From assembly GCF_029784135.1 (NCBI RefSeq), contig NC_073746.1, positions 222,655,882 through 222,719,881 on the forward strand: a stretch of 64,000 bases of DNA. The letters are read 5' to 3'. Under the pieces are notes generated by a model that made no database searches, had not been told where the DNA came from, and saw only the letters and a program-made list of their open reading frames with translations. Positions 46,950-57,620 of this stretch are shown piece by piece. Numbering within the stretch: position 1 is the stretch's first letter; every line of letters begins with the position of its first letter. Origin of the DNA: Toxorhynchites rutilus septentrionalis (lineage: Eukaryota > Arthropoda > Insecta > Diptera > Culicidae). The position numbers and the translations under genes were made by a program.

Positions 46950-47230
46950 CTTCTTCTTGAATAGTGTTAACGTTCCCTGTGGAAGTTTTGCCGTCTCAAC
47001 GTATGCAATTATTAGCGTCATTTATTAATATTTATTATTAATATAATTTAGAGATTTCTTAAGCCAAATACCACATCTTGAATGTATTCCGAGGGGCAAG
47101 CTCTAGAATACGCGTGACCATAGTGCAAGTCGAAGGACATTTCTTTGACGGAAAAATCTCCCGGCCAGAACGGAACCGAACATCCGGCATGATAATGTGA
47201 GACACTAACCACTCGGCCACGGGTGCACTC
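46950..47230 (-). mobile_element. tRNA-derived SINE, family A, 12-bp duplication
   Basis: Flanked by CAATTGAATTGA (46938-46949, 47231-47242). Minus strand begins with GTGGCCGAGTGGTTAGTGTC (A box), GTTCGGTTCCGTTCTGG (B box), and ends in a GAA-rich tail. Same family as 49530, 50521 and 59413. Confidence 0.9.
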
Positions 47231-47242
47231 CAATTGAATTGA

Positions 47243-48235
47243 ATAACTAAGATGAAAATACCATCACCATCACCATAGTCTTAACATGAAAAAAAACACA
47301 CGGACACACAAAACACAATAATTTCTTCGTTTTATTAAATAAAGAAATAATGATGATGGTCACCTCAAAAAGTTTGAGCTGTACGAGTTCTCTTGTTGAT
47401 CATTATGTAACAATTGTCAAAATAACCATTAAGCACATTGAAGTAAAAAAACAAACGGACTGGTTATATCACAAACATAGATTCTTAATCGGAGGAACAA
47501 TTTATGTTATCAACTTAACGTATTTATTACATGTGTTGAATTTCCTTGAGATGAAACAATCAATTTCCGAATTTTTAACCACCTTTATTCCATGTCTTTT
47601 CGCAGGTTTCAGGTAAGTATAAAGGTAAGTTAAATTATTCCTACAAATAACAGTTGTATAGGTAAGTAACAGGTAAGTAACAGATATTATAACTTATTAC
47701 AACTTACGTTTAGTTTCTATATAATGTTTTAAATTCAACTATTTCTTATAACTTTATTTTCAGGAATCAATTCTATCAATCTGGATGCTATTCTTCAATT
47801 TGTATAGATCACTGTTTATATTTTTCTAGCATGTTGGTAGGCCAATGCTCTTGATGGGAGTTGCGTCGACTGTTGCAACACCATGATATTTCTTTCGATG
47901 ATGTACCGATTACACAGACGTAACAACATGGCATGTCGAGAGAATTTTCGAGTTCTAGCAGCTGAGCAAACCCAAGCCTAATTCTAGTCGATACTTCAGG
48001 CCCATTACTTTACATATCCCAACGCACGTCAAGAAATTTTCTAACCCGAAAAATCCTTGACCGATCAGGAATTAAACCCAATACCTATGTCAGCATTAGC
48101 TTTGAATTTACAAAGGAATTCTTGCTTTACTAGATACCCGATAACGGTCTGCTAATGTGATTGTTTTCGAGACCAGACAGCTGACCAAACCTAAGCCTAG
48201 TTCGAACCGATACTTCAGGCACTACATTCAACCTG
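47243..48235. other. Intergenic with weak repeats
   Basis: 47951-48000 and 48169-48225 repeat GCAGCTGAGCAAACCCAAGC-like and CGATACTTCAGGC phrases. A B-box-like GGGTTTAATTCCTGATCGG is readable on the minus strand near 48075, so another SINE fragment is possible. Confidence 0.4.
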
Positions 48236-48520
48236 GGATATAAACGTGTCAACCCGAATCTGCAATGAGATCTGCCATGACACAGAAAAGTCTTGATATA
48301 ATTATCAGTTGAGAAGATGAATTTACAAGTATTCCGTTTGAGCTATCTCTAGCTTATCTCAGGTTTCCTCATCAAACTCATTTGAATACTTTAATTTTTT
48401 TATTCAAAAAAACATTGCTTTTGCCTATGATCTGTCTTAAGTTGTCTATGTTTGCTAACGCGCGCGGGCACAAGCTATTGAAGATTTCACAAATATTGTT
48501 TAAGTTAAGGGTTATAGCTG
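48236..48520 (+). repeat. Duplicated segment, second copy
   Basis: Direct copy of 46680-46937, slightly longer. The minus-strand frame in it (48617-48378) is not considered a gene. Confidence 0.75.
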
Positions 48521-49529
48521 AAGGAGAAAAATATTTGACAAAAACCATTATCATTATAGTCCAAAGATAAAAAAATACAAATAACCGTTGAAACTTCGTC
48601 ATCTTACATACTAACATTAATTATATTCTGGGCCAAAAATCTAAATCAAGCTTCAAAAACTCTTTACAAATACTACGGAATAATTGTTGCTGTCTTTCCT
48701 CCATTTGGTAATGTGTTATACAGGCGATATCGTTTATAAACAAGTATGTTTTGAGTACATGACATTCGAAAGTTTATGTTTATTTTTGAGCTGCCTTGTT
48801 TATAGTATAGTTTATATATCGTCGAAGCGCAGCGTTTCGCCAAGGACCCATTCCATTAGGTTATGCACCAATGAACCAAATTTCAAAATTAGTTTTAGGA
48901 GAAAATCGAAAACGTAATTTGAATAAGCACTAGTTATATAATGAATTTCTTGAAATTCATTTGATTTTTATGCACTAACCTTTGAGAGAGGCGAATTTAA
49001 ATAACTACATAATTATATTTAAAATATTTTAGGTTTCCAGTATTTTTATGTTTCTTGAGATATCTCTGCACTTGCCTCATCAAAATTCAATGTCTATATA
49101 CCATTGAATGGATAATTAAATACTTGTTTGAAGAGCCGTGAGTAGATCTAGCTTTCATTTTGAAATTTATAAGAAACAAGCATTTGAAAAAGAGGTATTT
49201 TGAAGCGTTGTCACGTCACAAAATTAGAGCATTTTTTTAATTTATTAGTTGAACCTAAGTTCAAACTTTTTATACTTGGATTTCTCTGAGCAAACCCTCA
49301 AAATTTGGTTAAGATCGGTCCACAAATAGAGGAGTATCAACTGTCTCTAGAAGTCGTTGTCAAGTCACGCAAAATATATGATCCATTCCAGCGTGATGTG
49401 GTTATACTTTGGCTCAACGCAAACATTTTTTTGGCATTTTTATGTATGAAACACACAAAATTAAACCATGTTTTAGTGAAATTGAGAAAATTTACTATAA
49501 TAATCATCAGTTGGAGAATGCGATCGTTA
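48521..49529. other. Intergenic, nothing recognised
   Basis: About 1 kb of AT-rich sequence with short frames only. Confidence 0.4.
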
Positions 49530-49804
49530 ATGGTAGCGTGGCTGAGTGGTTAGCGTCATAACTAACATGCCGGGTATTCGGGTTCGATTCCCGTTCTGGT
49601 CGGGGGAATTTTTCGTCAAAGAAATTTCCTCCGACATGCACTGTGATCACGCGTATTCTAGAGCTTGCCACTCAGAATGCATTCAAGGCGTGTTATTTGG
49701 CATAGAAATCTCAACTAAGTACTAATAAAAATGACGCAAGTAATACTACGTTGAGACGGCGAAGTTCCTCTAGGAATGTTAGTGCCATTGAAGAAGAAGA
49801 AGAA
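49530..49804 (+). mobile_element. tRNA-derived SINE, family A
   Basis: GTAGCGTGGCTGAGTGGTTA GCG (A box) and GGGTTCGATTCCCGTTCTGG (B box) at tRNA spacing, then the family body (GCTTGCCACTCAGAATGCAT, CAACTAAGTACTAATAAAAA) and an AAG/GAA tail. It has inserted in or at the edge of the reverse transcriptase fragment that follows. No target duplication is clear. Confidence 0.9.
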
Positions 49805-50520
49805 CTTATTTTTTCCCATTTCAACCATTCTTCTAAGTTTTGCAGTTCACGGTTCATCTTGACGTAGCAATCTTGCAATGTCTTAGCAACAATGAATATT
49901 ACTATGTTGTCAGCAAACAAGTTTACGTCACTCCCAATTTAACATCTGTCATTAATATAAAGCAAGAAAAGCAGCGGCCCCAGAACACACTTCCTTGAGA
50001 TACACCCAGATTCACTGTCCCTGTAAATATTAATTTGTGTTCGCCCGTTCAGGTATCTTTCAAAGCAGTTCAATACAGGTCCAGTTACATTATAATTGGA
50101 AAGCAAATTTAGTAATTTCAGTCGATCTATTGTTTCAAAAGCCCTCTTCAAGTCAATAAGGCGTCGTGCACAAATTACGTAACGCTAAAAATCCGGATTT
50201 TGGACCCCCTCCCCCCTACGTTACGCAATTTCCTATCTCTAATACACAGAAAGTAACGCAACCTCGACCCCTCTCCCCCCCTTTAACGCGTTACGTACTT
50301 TGTGCACGACGCCTAAATAGAGCCAATACTATTTTCTTCGTCTCTATAGCCTGTTTCCATTCCAGGAGTAATAAATTGAGAGCCGTTACACAAGAGTGGG
50401 TTTTACTGAACCCAGACTTTTAATCCATTTTTCGTTATATGTTCCAACAGTTGATTTTGATAACGATTTCGAGGATCTTTTCGTATAATGGCAACATATT
50501 AACTGGACTTCTATAAACTT
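49805..50520 (-). pseudogene. Reverse transcriptase fragment (jockey/CR1 type)
   Basis: Minus strand: LLEHITKNGLKVWVQ, NGSQFITPGMETGY, then, across the MITE at 50160-50313, KKIVLALFIDLKRAFETIDR, YNVTGPVLNCFERYLNGRTQ, VLGPLLFLLYINDRC and MFADNIVIFIVAKTLQDCYV, ending NLEEWLKWEK. The catalytic FADD/YADD is FADN here, so an active-site Asp is lost. Cut on one side by the SINE at 49530 and on the other by the SINE copy at 50521. Confidence 0.82.
50160..50313. mobile_element. 154-bp MITE, TAA duplication
   Basis: Ends GGCGTCGTGCACAAATTACG and, on the other strand, GGCGTCGTGCACAAAGTACG; TAA at 50157-50159 and 50314-50316. Removing it with one TAA restores the frame ALFI|DLKRAF of the reverse transcriptase, which validates both ends. 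Confidence 0.9.
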
Positions 50521-50673
50521 CTCCGGAGCTTGCCACTCAGAATGCATTCATGGCGTGTTGTTTGGCATAGAAATCTCAACTAAGTGCTAATAAAAATGAC
50601 GCAATTAATACTACGATGAGACGGCGCAGATCCTCTAGGAACGTTAGTGCCATTTAAGAAGAAGAAGAAGAAG
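50521..50673 (+). mobile_element. SINE family A, 5' truncated
   Basis: Begins in the family body (GAGCTTGCCACTCAGAATGC) and ends AGTGCCATTTAAGAAGAAGA. The tRNA-like head is missing, typical of incomplete reverse transcription. Confidence 0.85.
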
Positions 50674-50745
50674 ATTTTCTTTGATTAGATCAAATGGTCG
50701 GTGTTAAGTCAGAGGGGACCAAGTCGCAAAATTTAATGTAATGTA

Positions 50746-51726
50746 GGGGAAAAGGGGGGAATTTAGACCACCTGAGCAAATTGCCTAATATTTCCAAACC
50801 AATACGGTCTAAATAAAAAATGTCACATTGTATACTGAGCTACACTTGTTTTCTCTCAATAAATAATGTTTAATCATTATATGAAGCTTCAATCTACCAA
50901 ATATATCATAAAATAAAAGAGATGATTTTTGGGCATTAAAATTTGATGCGGGGTGATTTGGACCATCTGTGGGGTGATTTGGTCCAGTGTGTGTTTCATC
51001 GAAAAAAACATACTTATGTTTATGTAAAGTATTTTCGGATAATGTTACAATCAGTAACAATGTTTTGGGATCGATACCAGGTGTCTTGGCCAGATTCCAG
51101 CCCAGAAAAGATGGATTGACACCATCTCGAATTCTGCATGAATCTTTTCACTGTTGGTCGTGCATTTTCAATCACTCGATCACTTGCTTGGTCAAAGAAA
51201 ATCCGTTCTCGATGGCCTGCGTTGCTCTTTCAAGCTCCTCCTTCTTCCAACGTTGTCTGTCCATCCTCTTTTTGTAATTCAGCGGCATCTGGAATCAATT
51301 AGACCAAAGAAAAGTCTCAAACCTGCAGGACCAATTCACCCCACAGAAACGTGTCTATGTCACCCCACACAACACGCAGAAATTAAAATGCAATTAATTT
51401 CATTTATTGTTATCAAACTTACAGTTTCACTACATCAAATTGTTCCTCTTCTGTAGACGAACAGAACTTTACTGCACAATACACGAAAAGTTTGTTTAAT
51501 TAGCGGGAAAAACCTTAAAACCACTATCGGAAAACTCATATTCTTTGACGATCAAAGTGCTTGCTGTGTTCATGCCGTTTTCCTCTACTTGTGAAGTTTT
51601 ACCAAAGTTTTTTTTTTACTTTAGGTACATACGGTTCACCAATAGAAAGAAATGACATTATAAAAAATCCAAGTTGAGCCGTAATTTTTTAGATAAAGGG
51701 GTGGTCCAAATCACCCCGTGTTACTC
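50746..51726 (-). mobile_element. pogo-like TA-target element, 981 bp
   Basis: Ends GGGGAAAAGGGGGGAATTTA (then GACCACC) and, on the other strand, GAGTAACACGGGGTGATTTG (then GACCACC), with TA outside (50744-50745, 51727-51728). Several internal copies of GGGGTGATTTGGACCA or its inverse are seen. A transposase start is present at 51290-51180. Confidence 0.75.
51170..51290 (-). pseudogene. psq-type HTH of a pogo-like transposase
   Basis: Minus strand reads MPLNYKKRMDRQRWKKEELE RATQAIENGFSLTKQVIE then stop. This is the N-terminal helix-turn-helix found in pogo/Tigger transposases and Psq domains. The DDE domain is missing. Confidence 0.65.
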
Positions 51727-51756
51727 TACTGCTGAGAAAGGTGTCAGCCCGTGATT

Positions 51757-54430
51757 TTTATTTATTTATTTATTTATTTACTAGTCTTCGAAATTGATCG
51801 TACAGACAGATTAGCTTATTCTATTTTTAAATACGTTCTTGGAAACGGTAAAATCAAAATTACTAAACACTTCGTTAAAACGGCAACAACATACATCAAA
51901 CGGGTTGTTCTGTCCAAAGATAGTACGATGCATTGGTAGACGGAGGAAAGCTGCACGCTGCGTTGTTCTGGCCGGAATATTGATGTTAATGTTTCCCAAC
52001 AGTATCGAGCAGTCCACGTTGTCGTTGAAGATATCGAAAACAAATAGCCGCTGCAATAGAATCCGTCTACTCGCCAAGCTCTGAAGTTGTATCAGAGCAC
52101 AACGTTGCTCGTACGGTGGCAGCCGAACAGAATCATTCCACGGTAGCAAGCGAAGCGCATATAGAAAGTTTCGTTGAATTCGCTCAATTCGGTTCTCCTG
52201 AACGGCATGATATGGCGCCCACACGAGCACACCATATTCAAGTACACTGCGTACCAGCGCGCAAAAGAGTGTCTTCAGGCAATATACATCTTTAAACTGC
52301 TGCGTGTTCCGCTTTACGAAGCCAAGCATCGAATATGCTTTGGCTGTTGTGGCTGCTATGTGCTGAGCAAAATTCAGCCTACTGTCGAGTAGCACACCGA
52401 GGTCCTTGACAGTGCTGACTCTGACGATGCTCGTTGTGGACATTCTGTAGTCAAAGACCGTTTGATTTCTTGTCCGACAGAATGAGATTATATTGCATTT
52501 TCTTGTGTTGACCTCCATTCCGTTTAGCTCATACCAGTTCAGCAACGCATCAATGTCAGCTTGGATTGCACAGCACTCAACTACTGATGAGACTACACGG
52601 TAGAATTTCAGATCGTCGGCGTACATTATTTACGGAGAATTGATGGAATGGCAGAGATCGTTGGCGAATAGCACAAATATAAGAGGGCCTAGGTGACTGC
52701 CTTGAGGTACACCGGACGTGATGTCAAAAGGGACCGAGTTAACTCCATCAATGCGTACGTAAGCCCGACGTTCGGTGAGGTAGGAAAGAATCCAGCGAGT
52801 CAGCCAAGCGGGTAGGCCCATTCTGCACAATTTGTCCACCGCAAGAGAATGTGGAACTCTATCAAACGCTTTGGTGAAATCGATATAGATGGCATCAATT
52901 TGCTGACGATTTTCCATAGCGGCGACCAACGAAGAGACATAAACCATCAGGTTTGTTGTGGTCGAGCGTTTTCGTACGAAACCATGCTGGTGCTCGGAAA
53001 TGATTCGATGCACGTGCGGGTAAAGCAAATCGTGGATGAGACTTTCGAAGGCTTTCGGCAAACAACTCAAAATAAAGATGCCACGGTAGTTCTCGACGTC
53101 GTGTATACTGCCAGATTTATGTATGGGAGTGACAGCCGCAGTTTTCCACAAGCTTGGGAAAATACCCTCCTTAATGGAACGATTGAAGAGGATGGTAGTG
53201 GGAACGGTAAGCGAGTCGGCGCAATTTTTTGATAAAAAGCGGAGATAGTCGGTCTGGTCCCGCGCCCTTGGTAGCATCTAGTCCCTGCAGTTTGTCCAGC
53301 ACATCGCCGACAGAAAAGTTGAAAGACGCCATATTAAAATCATATCGAGGCAAACTGTCTAGATACGCTTCAGACGAAGGTGTTCGGTTTTTAGTTAGCA
53401 CACTGCTAAAGAAAGAGGAAAACAAGTTTGCCGAGTCGAGTGGAGTCTCGGCTGAAATCCCATTGTAGAAGACATGATGAGGAGTTCCATTTGCCTGCTT
53501 TCGACTTTTCACGTACGACCAGAACGATTTGGGATCTTGTTTGATACTGGCTTCTGTGCGACGAATGTAGCTATTAAAGCATCGCGCATGTAAAGAATTA
53601 TATTCGCTCTCTAAGTCACGTAGCTCGACCTTGCACACTTCACTTCTCGACCGAAAATAACGTTTCCTGGCTTTGCGAAGACGATTTCGTAGATGCTGCA
53701 GCGTGTTGTTCCACCACAGGTGTCTCTTCCTACCGCATCGGCGTCGTTTTTTCATTGGGACGATATCACGGACTATTGCGAACACTCGTTGATAGAATTT
53801 GGCAACAGCCTCGTCGATGGTGATAGAGACCGCATTCTACAACCAGCTCTATCAAAGCGATTTCTTGCTCGGAGGATGCGTTTACCGGTAACAAAGAATT
53901 TATGTCCTCATCATGCATCCAACACAAGTGGGGAAGATTGTAATCTCCTACAACCAATACACGTCCTTTATCGCCGGCAAGTTCAATCAATTTCTGGACA
54001 CAAGCAGAATGATTCTCATATAAAACCGTTTCACTGTTGGGTGGGAGGTAAACAACGCATACAAATAACTCGAACTTCGGTAACGTAATGCGAACGACGA
54101 TGTTCTCTAGTCGTTCACACCCAGCAACAACGACCGACGCACCCTGCAGTCCGTTTCTCAAGCCGATCAAAACTCCTCCTCCTCGCTGGAAACAGCTGGT
54201 GCTTGAATTTCTATCGCAGCGATAGATCGTGTAATTCCGTGTAAGCTCAGAATTTTGGATGTCGCTATTGAGCCAGGTTTCAGTGAATGCGATGACGTCG
54301 TAGTCACTGTTGGACAAGGCGAAAAACAGATCGTTCGTTTTGGTGCGGAGGCCGCGTACGTTCTGATAATAAAGTGTAAGCGTTGCGTGTTCGGTAGCTT
54401 GCAGATTTTTCCGAGGATCGGCACTTGTCG
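51757..54430 (-). mobile_element. Jockey-like non-LTR retrotransposon
   Basis: Endonuclease, reverse transcriptase and C-terminal parts on the minus strand, ending in a (TAAA)n tail at 51757-51781. Only a few lesions separate the frames, so it is younger than the other retrotransposons in the window. ORF1 is not found; the copy appears 5' truncated near 54430. Confidence 0.88.
51811..54430 (-). pseudogene. Endonuclease-reverse transcriptase polyprotein, broken
   Basis: 54400-53850: AP-type endonuclease (LYYQNVRGLRTKTNDLFFAL, VIAFTETWLNSDI, LVVGDYNLPHLCW). An internal deletion after IELVV removes the C-terminal SDH part of the endonuclease and shifts the frame. 53830-53230: linker (AKFYQRVFAIVRDIVPMKKR, KGAGPDRLSPLFIK). 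A 1-nt shift in the A/T run at 53226-53232 leads to NCADSLTVPTTILFNRS and the RT core (AVTPIHKSGSIHDVENYRGI, DFTKAFDRVPHSLAVDKL, SGVPQGSHLGPLIFVLFAND). One TAA codon at 52630 sits just before IMYADDLKFYR, in the same frame, and the C-terminal domain (DLGVLLDSRLNFAQHIAATT onward) is open to 51811. The catalytic YADD is intact. Confidence 0.9.
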
Positions 54431-55500
54431 AGCTGAAACAGTGAAATTGATCAGGCAGCGCACGTGTTCCAGAAAGTGAGTACTCGCCTGTTGGGAGATT
54501 TTGGAAGATCTACCACGACTTCAGGGCCAAGACGACTTTGTTGACTGGAACATGCGACAGACGATACCACAACCGATACTGGTGGCGCGACTGAGTCGGG
54601 AGAGTTGGAGACTTCCTGCATGCTTACTAACGTGCGTCTTGGTGAAGTTGCGGTGAGGAGAGTAGTAGCTTCCATAAGCTCGGCAGGATAGCATCTCGGT
54701 GATAAGTCTCTATTATAGTGACTTTCAACACGTTCCGGCTGGTTCATCACTTTTACTTCCATTTTTGGAAGAATGTCGGAAGTGAGAATTGAACTCGTGA
54801 TATCTGCGTGAGAGGCATGGATGTTACGACTACGCCAGATCGCCTCCAGCCCGTGAATTGAATATCTCTCAGAAGACCGTTCGTCATGTTTTGGTTGATG
54901 TTTTGGACATGAGAAAAGTCGCAGCATGACTAATGCCGAAAGAGCGTAATTTTCATCAAAAATTTCATTGCAATCAAATGGCTGGAGACACACAACAACA
55001 ACATTGCAATGCAAGTATAAATATACCATTCGCGATTGCAAATCACAGACTCAATCCTGCTAGCGAGCGAACAACATTCTTTCCTGATGCTGAGAGGATT
55101 TACAGAGGTTTTGCACGATACATAGAAGGAATGGAAGAAAATGTAAACAGCGGAGTAATTTTGTTCGATGGAGTTCCGATTGTCGAGTGTGCTCCTGTAT
55201 TTTCGCATGTCACGCACCCTTTGTGTGTTGGTTGCCAACTGTAATGTTCAATCTACAATTGGATAACAAAGATGCAGTAATGGAGGATCGAATATACGAA
55301 TATATGATAGCGTTCGCGATGAATTTTTGCTGCATTACTCTAAGTAAACTAATTGCTTGCGTATTGCTCTTGCGAGGATAAGAATGAATGATCAATCAAT
55401 CATCTTCAACTATTCCTTTTTCAAAACCATCCATCGGATCTTTTAAGGTCCTTAAAACTTTCTACTGAAGAGTTATTTGAAATTATTCGACAGATTCCGA
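54431..55500. other. Upstream of the retrotransposon, SINE remnant
   Basis: Long minus-strand frame 55041-54451 overlaps a tRNA-like SINE remnant and shows no gag-like knuckles; I do not call it a gene. Overlapping frames around 54930-55244 on both strands are probably shadows. Confidence 0.4.
54690..54850 (-). mobile_element. tRNA-derived SINE, family D, partial
   Basis: Minus strand GATCTGGCGTAGTCGTAACA (A box region) and ATCACGAGTTCAATTCTCAC (B box) at tRNA spacing, then ACATTCTTCCAAAAATGGAA. Matched by 59205-59303. Confidence 0.65.
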
Positions 55501-56185
55501 AGTTATGCGGCATAATAAGGACCAAATTGATTCATTCCTTTCCTTTCCTTTCCTTGTGAGCTTGTGTTGCAAGAGTGTGTTCGGACTTATTGGTGATGCA
55601 CTTTCTACTATCGATCATTTATTTTTCGTGAATTCGAGCATTGTTTCCGAGTTGAAAGAATCGCCGGATTGCAGCGTATTTCAAGCCGCATGCTTGGCAA
55701 CCTGTTCTTGGGTGTGCTTTATTGGGAATTTTGCCGAGGGGAATTTCGGTGGCACATTTCGATCCATACGTATTATGCGCTAAGCTGAAGAGAAATATTG
55801 TAGCATAAGCACCCCCCTTTTCTTTAATAGTTTTTGGTTAAGTGTAAATATTGAAATGATATTCCAAGTGCAGCGATTGCCACCAACATTCTATTGGTGG
55901 TAATATAGATGCCACGGCCTTATAAGGGGTTAAAAGATTATAATGGCTTTAGAATGAATAAAATCATTCACCTCAATAACCGCCTTATTAAGGGTTTTAA
56001 ACTTCTGATTGTCCGTGTGTTTGTGCTCACGAACCAAACGGCTGAAAATGGCACTTTGGGCTTTGGTTCATGTTTTATGTGCATTTGAATACTTGCGATA
56101 TGCAGTCGGATAATATTTGTCGTATTCGTGAGTAATCCCCGATGACGAAGCTACCGTGTCGACAAACGATTTACTTCCTATAAGA
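55501..56185. other. Intergenic, unidentified 92-codon frame
   Basis: A plus-strand frame at 55505-55783 has no recognised domain. The rest shows no structure except a GGCAGTTTTAAATT-type repeat scrap starting at 56186. Confidence 0.35.
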
Positions 56186-56254
56186 TTAGCAGACCCGAAC
56201 GCAGTTTCAAAATATTAGAATTTAATGGGAATTATTCTCTGATTGAATTAGAAT

Positions 56255-56797
56255 CAGAGATCGAAATCCTCGCTCGGATGCACGATAAATATTCAATCAA
56301 TCAATCTAGTTTTCGATGAACCGTGTATTGTTGATATTTTCGTCTCTTCGTTTTCACCGAAAATTCGAGAATGGTTTTTCGTCTCTCATTTGGTACTGAA
56401 AATATGGAGCGAAAAATCATAGCTAACTTTACCAACGTTAATTTGTTAGGACAGCGTCCAAACGATTTGCATTTGGACAGCGTCTGAATTGTACAAATAT
56501 TAATCCATCTCATGTTCACTTCACGATGAAACCCAATATTGCCGCATATTTTCATGCAATGTTTTCAGCTGTACTGAAGAAGTGAAAAACCATTATCGGC
56601 ATCAAGGAGGCATCACTGAAAACGAAACCATTTTTCGGCAATCATAACTCACCGAAAAATAAAAATCGGCTTTGCGTTTCTCGCGAGAATCGAAGTGAGC
56701 GTATAATATTCTCTCGCCTCCTATATTCTCAGCTATTTTTCCCAGTGGGTGAAAACGGATGTTTTTCGTCTCAAATCGGCGAGCATTTCAATCTCTG
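56255..56797. mobile_element. hAT-like MITE, 543 bp, 8-bp duplication
   Basis: Exact duplication ATTAGAAT at 56247-56254 and 56798-56805. Ends CAGAGATCGAAATCCTCGC and, on the other strand, CAGAGATTGAAATGCTCGCC. Length of duplication and the CAG start fit hAT. No transposase. Confidence 0.85.
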
Positions 56798-56805
56798 ATT
56801 AGAAT

Positions 56806-57035
56806 ACTTTCTTAGAATTTCAGCTAAAACTTCATCATTACTACGTTAACTGATTCATATAAATCGTAATCTTTCGCACTTTTTCACGTTAAGGCTTGGA
56901 ACGTTTAGAATCCGGAATCACAATAACAGATGAATCTCGGGATAAATTAAAGGTACAAAAAATGTTTTTATATCAAAATGCAGATAACTTGTTGTTTCCT
57001 GAAAAAGTATTTAAAAAAATATCTCGGTATAGTTT
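56806..57035. other. Intergenic, nothing recognised
   Basis: AT-rich spacer between the hAT-like MITE and the DD37E remnant. Confidence 0.4.
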
Positions 57036-57405
57036 TGTATTTTCATGTCAGCAGCATCCCGAATCACTTTGACATCCTTCTTCAGTTTTTGCTTCATAAT
57101 TGTCCAATATTTTCCGACTGGGCGGAATTGGAGGCAATTGGGAGGATTGAGGTCTTTTAAATGTGATCGATCCCATTGTCATGGTACCACTGAAACACCT
57201 CTCGATTGTAGTGGCAGCTTGCCAAATCTGGTCAAAACTTCACCAGATCATTGGCAGCCTTCATAAACGGAAGGAGACGTTTTTGCGGGCACTCTTCCCT
57301 ATATATTTTCGTGTCCATCGTCTTGATTGTTACGAGAACCTTGATTTTCTGTCCGCAACTGCAAACCTCTTGCCAAACTTTCTGTTAACCAGGGAAAACG
57401 AACTA
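57036..57405 (-). pseudogene. DD37E (ITmD37E-type) transposase remnant
   Basis: Minus strand reads KVWQEVCSCGQKIKVLVTIK, TMDTKIYREECPQKRLLPFM, PDLASCHYNREVFQWYHDNG, then after a frameshift LNPPNCLQFRPVGKYWTIMK. These blocks match the mosquito DD37E group of the IS630-Tc1-mariner superfamily. The second catalytic Asp (PDLASCHY) is present. The catalytic Glu expected in RPIEKYW is Gly here, and the Trp before PDL is a stop. N-terminal DNA-binding part is missing. Confidence 0.8.
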
Positions 57406-57469
57406 TGATACGAGCTAGGCGTTACTAAAGCAGATGTTTCAACACGAGAGACCCAAAAGGAAAAAAACA

Positions 57470-57620
57470 GATATTACACAAACCATTTCGATTTCACGAT
57501 TTTCTTGCTTATATGCCAAAAACGAATTATCTTCTTTGGAAAATCGTGACTAGCGATGAAAAGTGGATCTACTACAACAATCTCAAACGCAAGAAAGCAT
57601 GCACGTTGCCTGCGTGACAC
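57470..57620 (+). pseudogene. mariner transposase fragment
   Basis: Reads LLWKIVTSDEKWIYYNNLKR KKACTLPA then TGA. The block around DEKW is the first catalytic region of mariner. Only about 45 residues remain; no TIR is found. Confidence 0.7.

Noticed and set aside
49540..49612. Possible functional tRNA gene
   Set aside because: The tRNA-like part is the head of a SINE present in several copies with a shared non-tRNA body and tail.
53229..54088. Plus-strand ORFs over the retrotransposon
   Set aside because: They are antisense shadows of the endonuclease-RT coding strand, which has the clear catalytic motifs.
54451..55041. 196-codon minus-strand ORF as retrotransposon ORF1
   Set aside because: No zinc knuckles or RRM-like motif; it overlaps a SINE remnant and is out of frame with the endonuclease.
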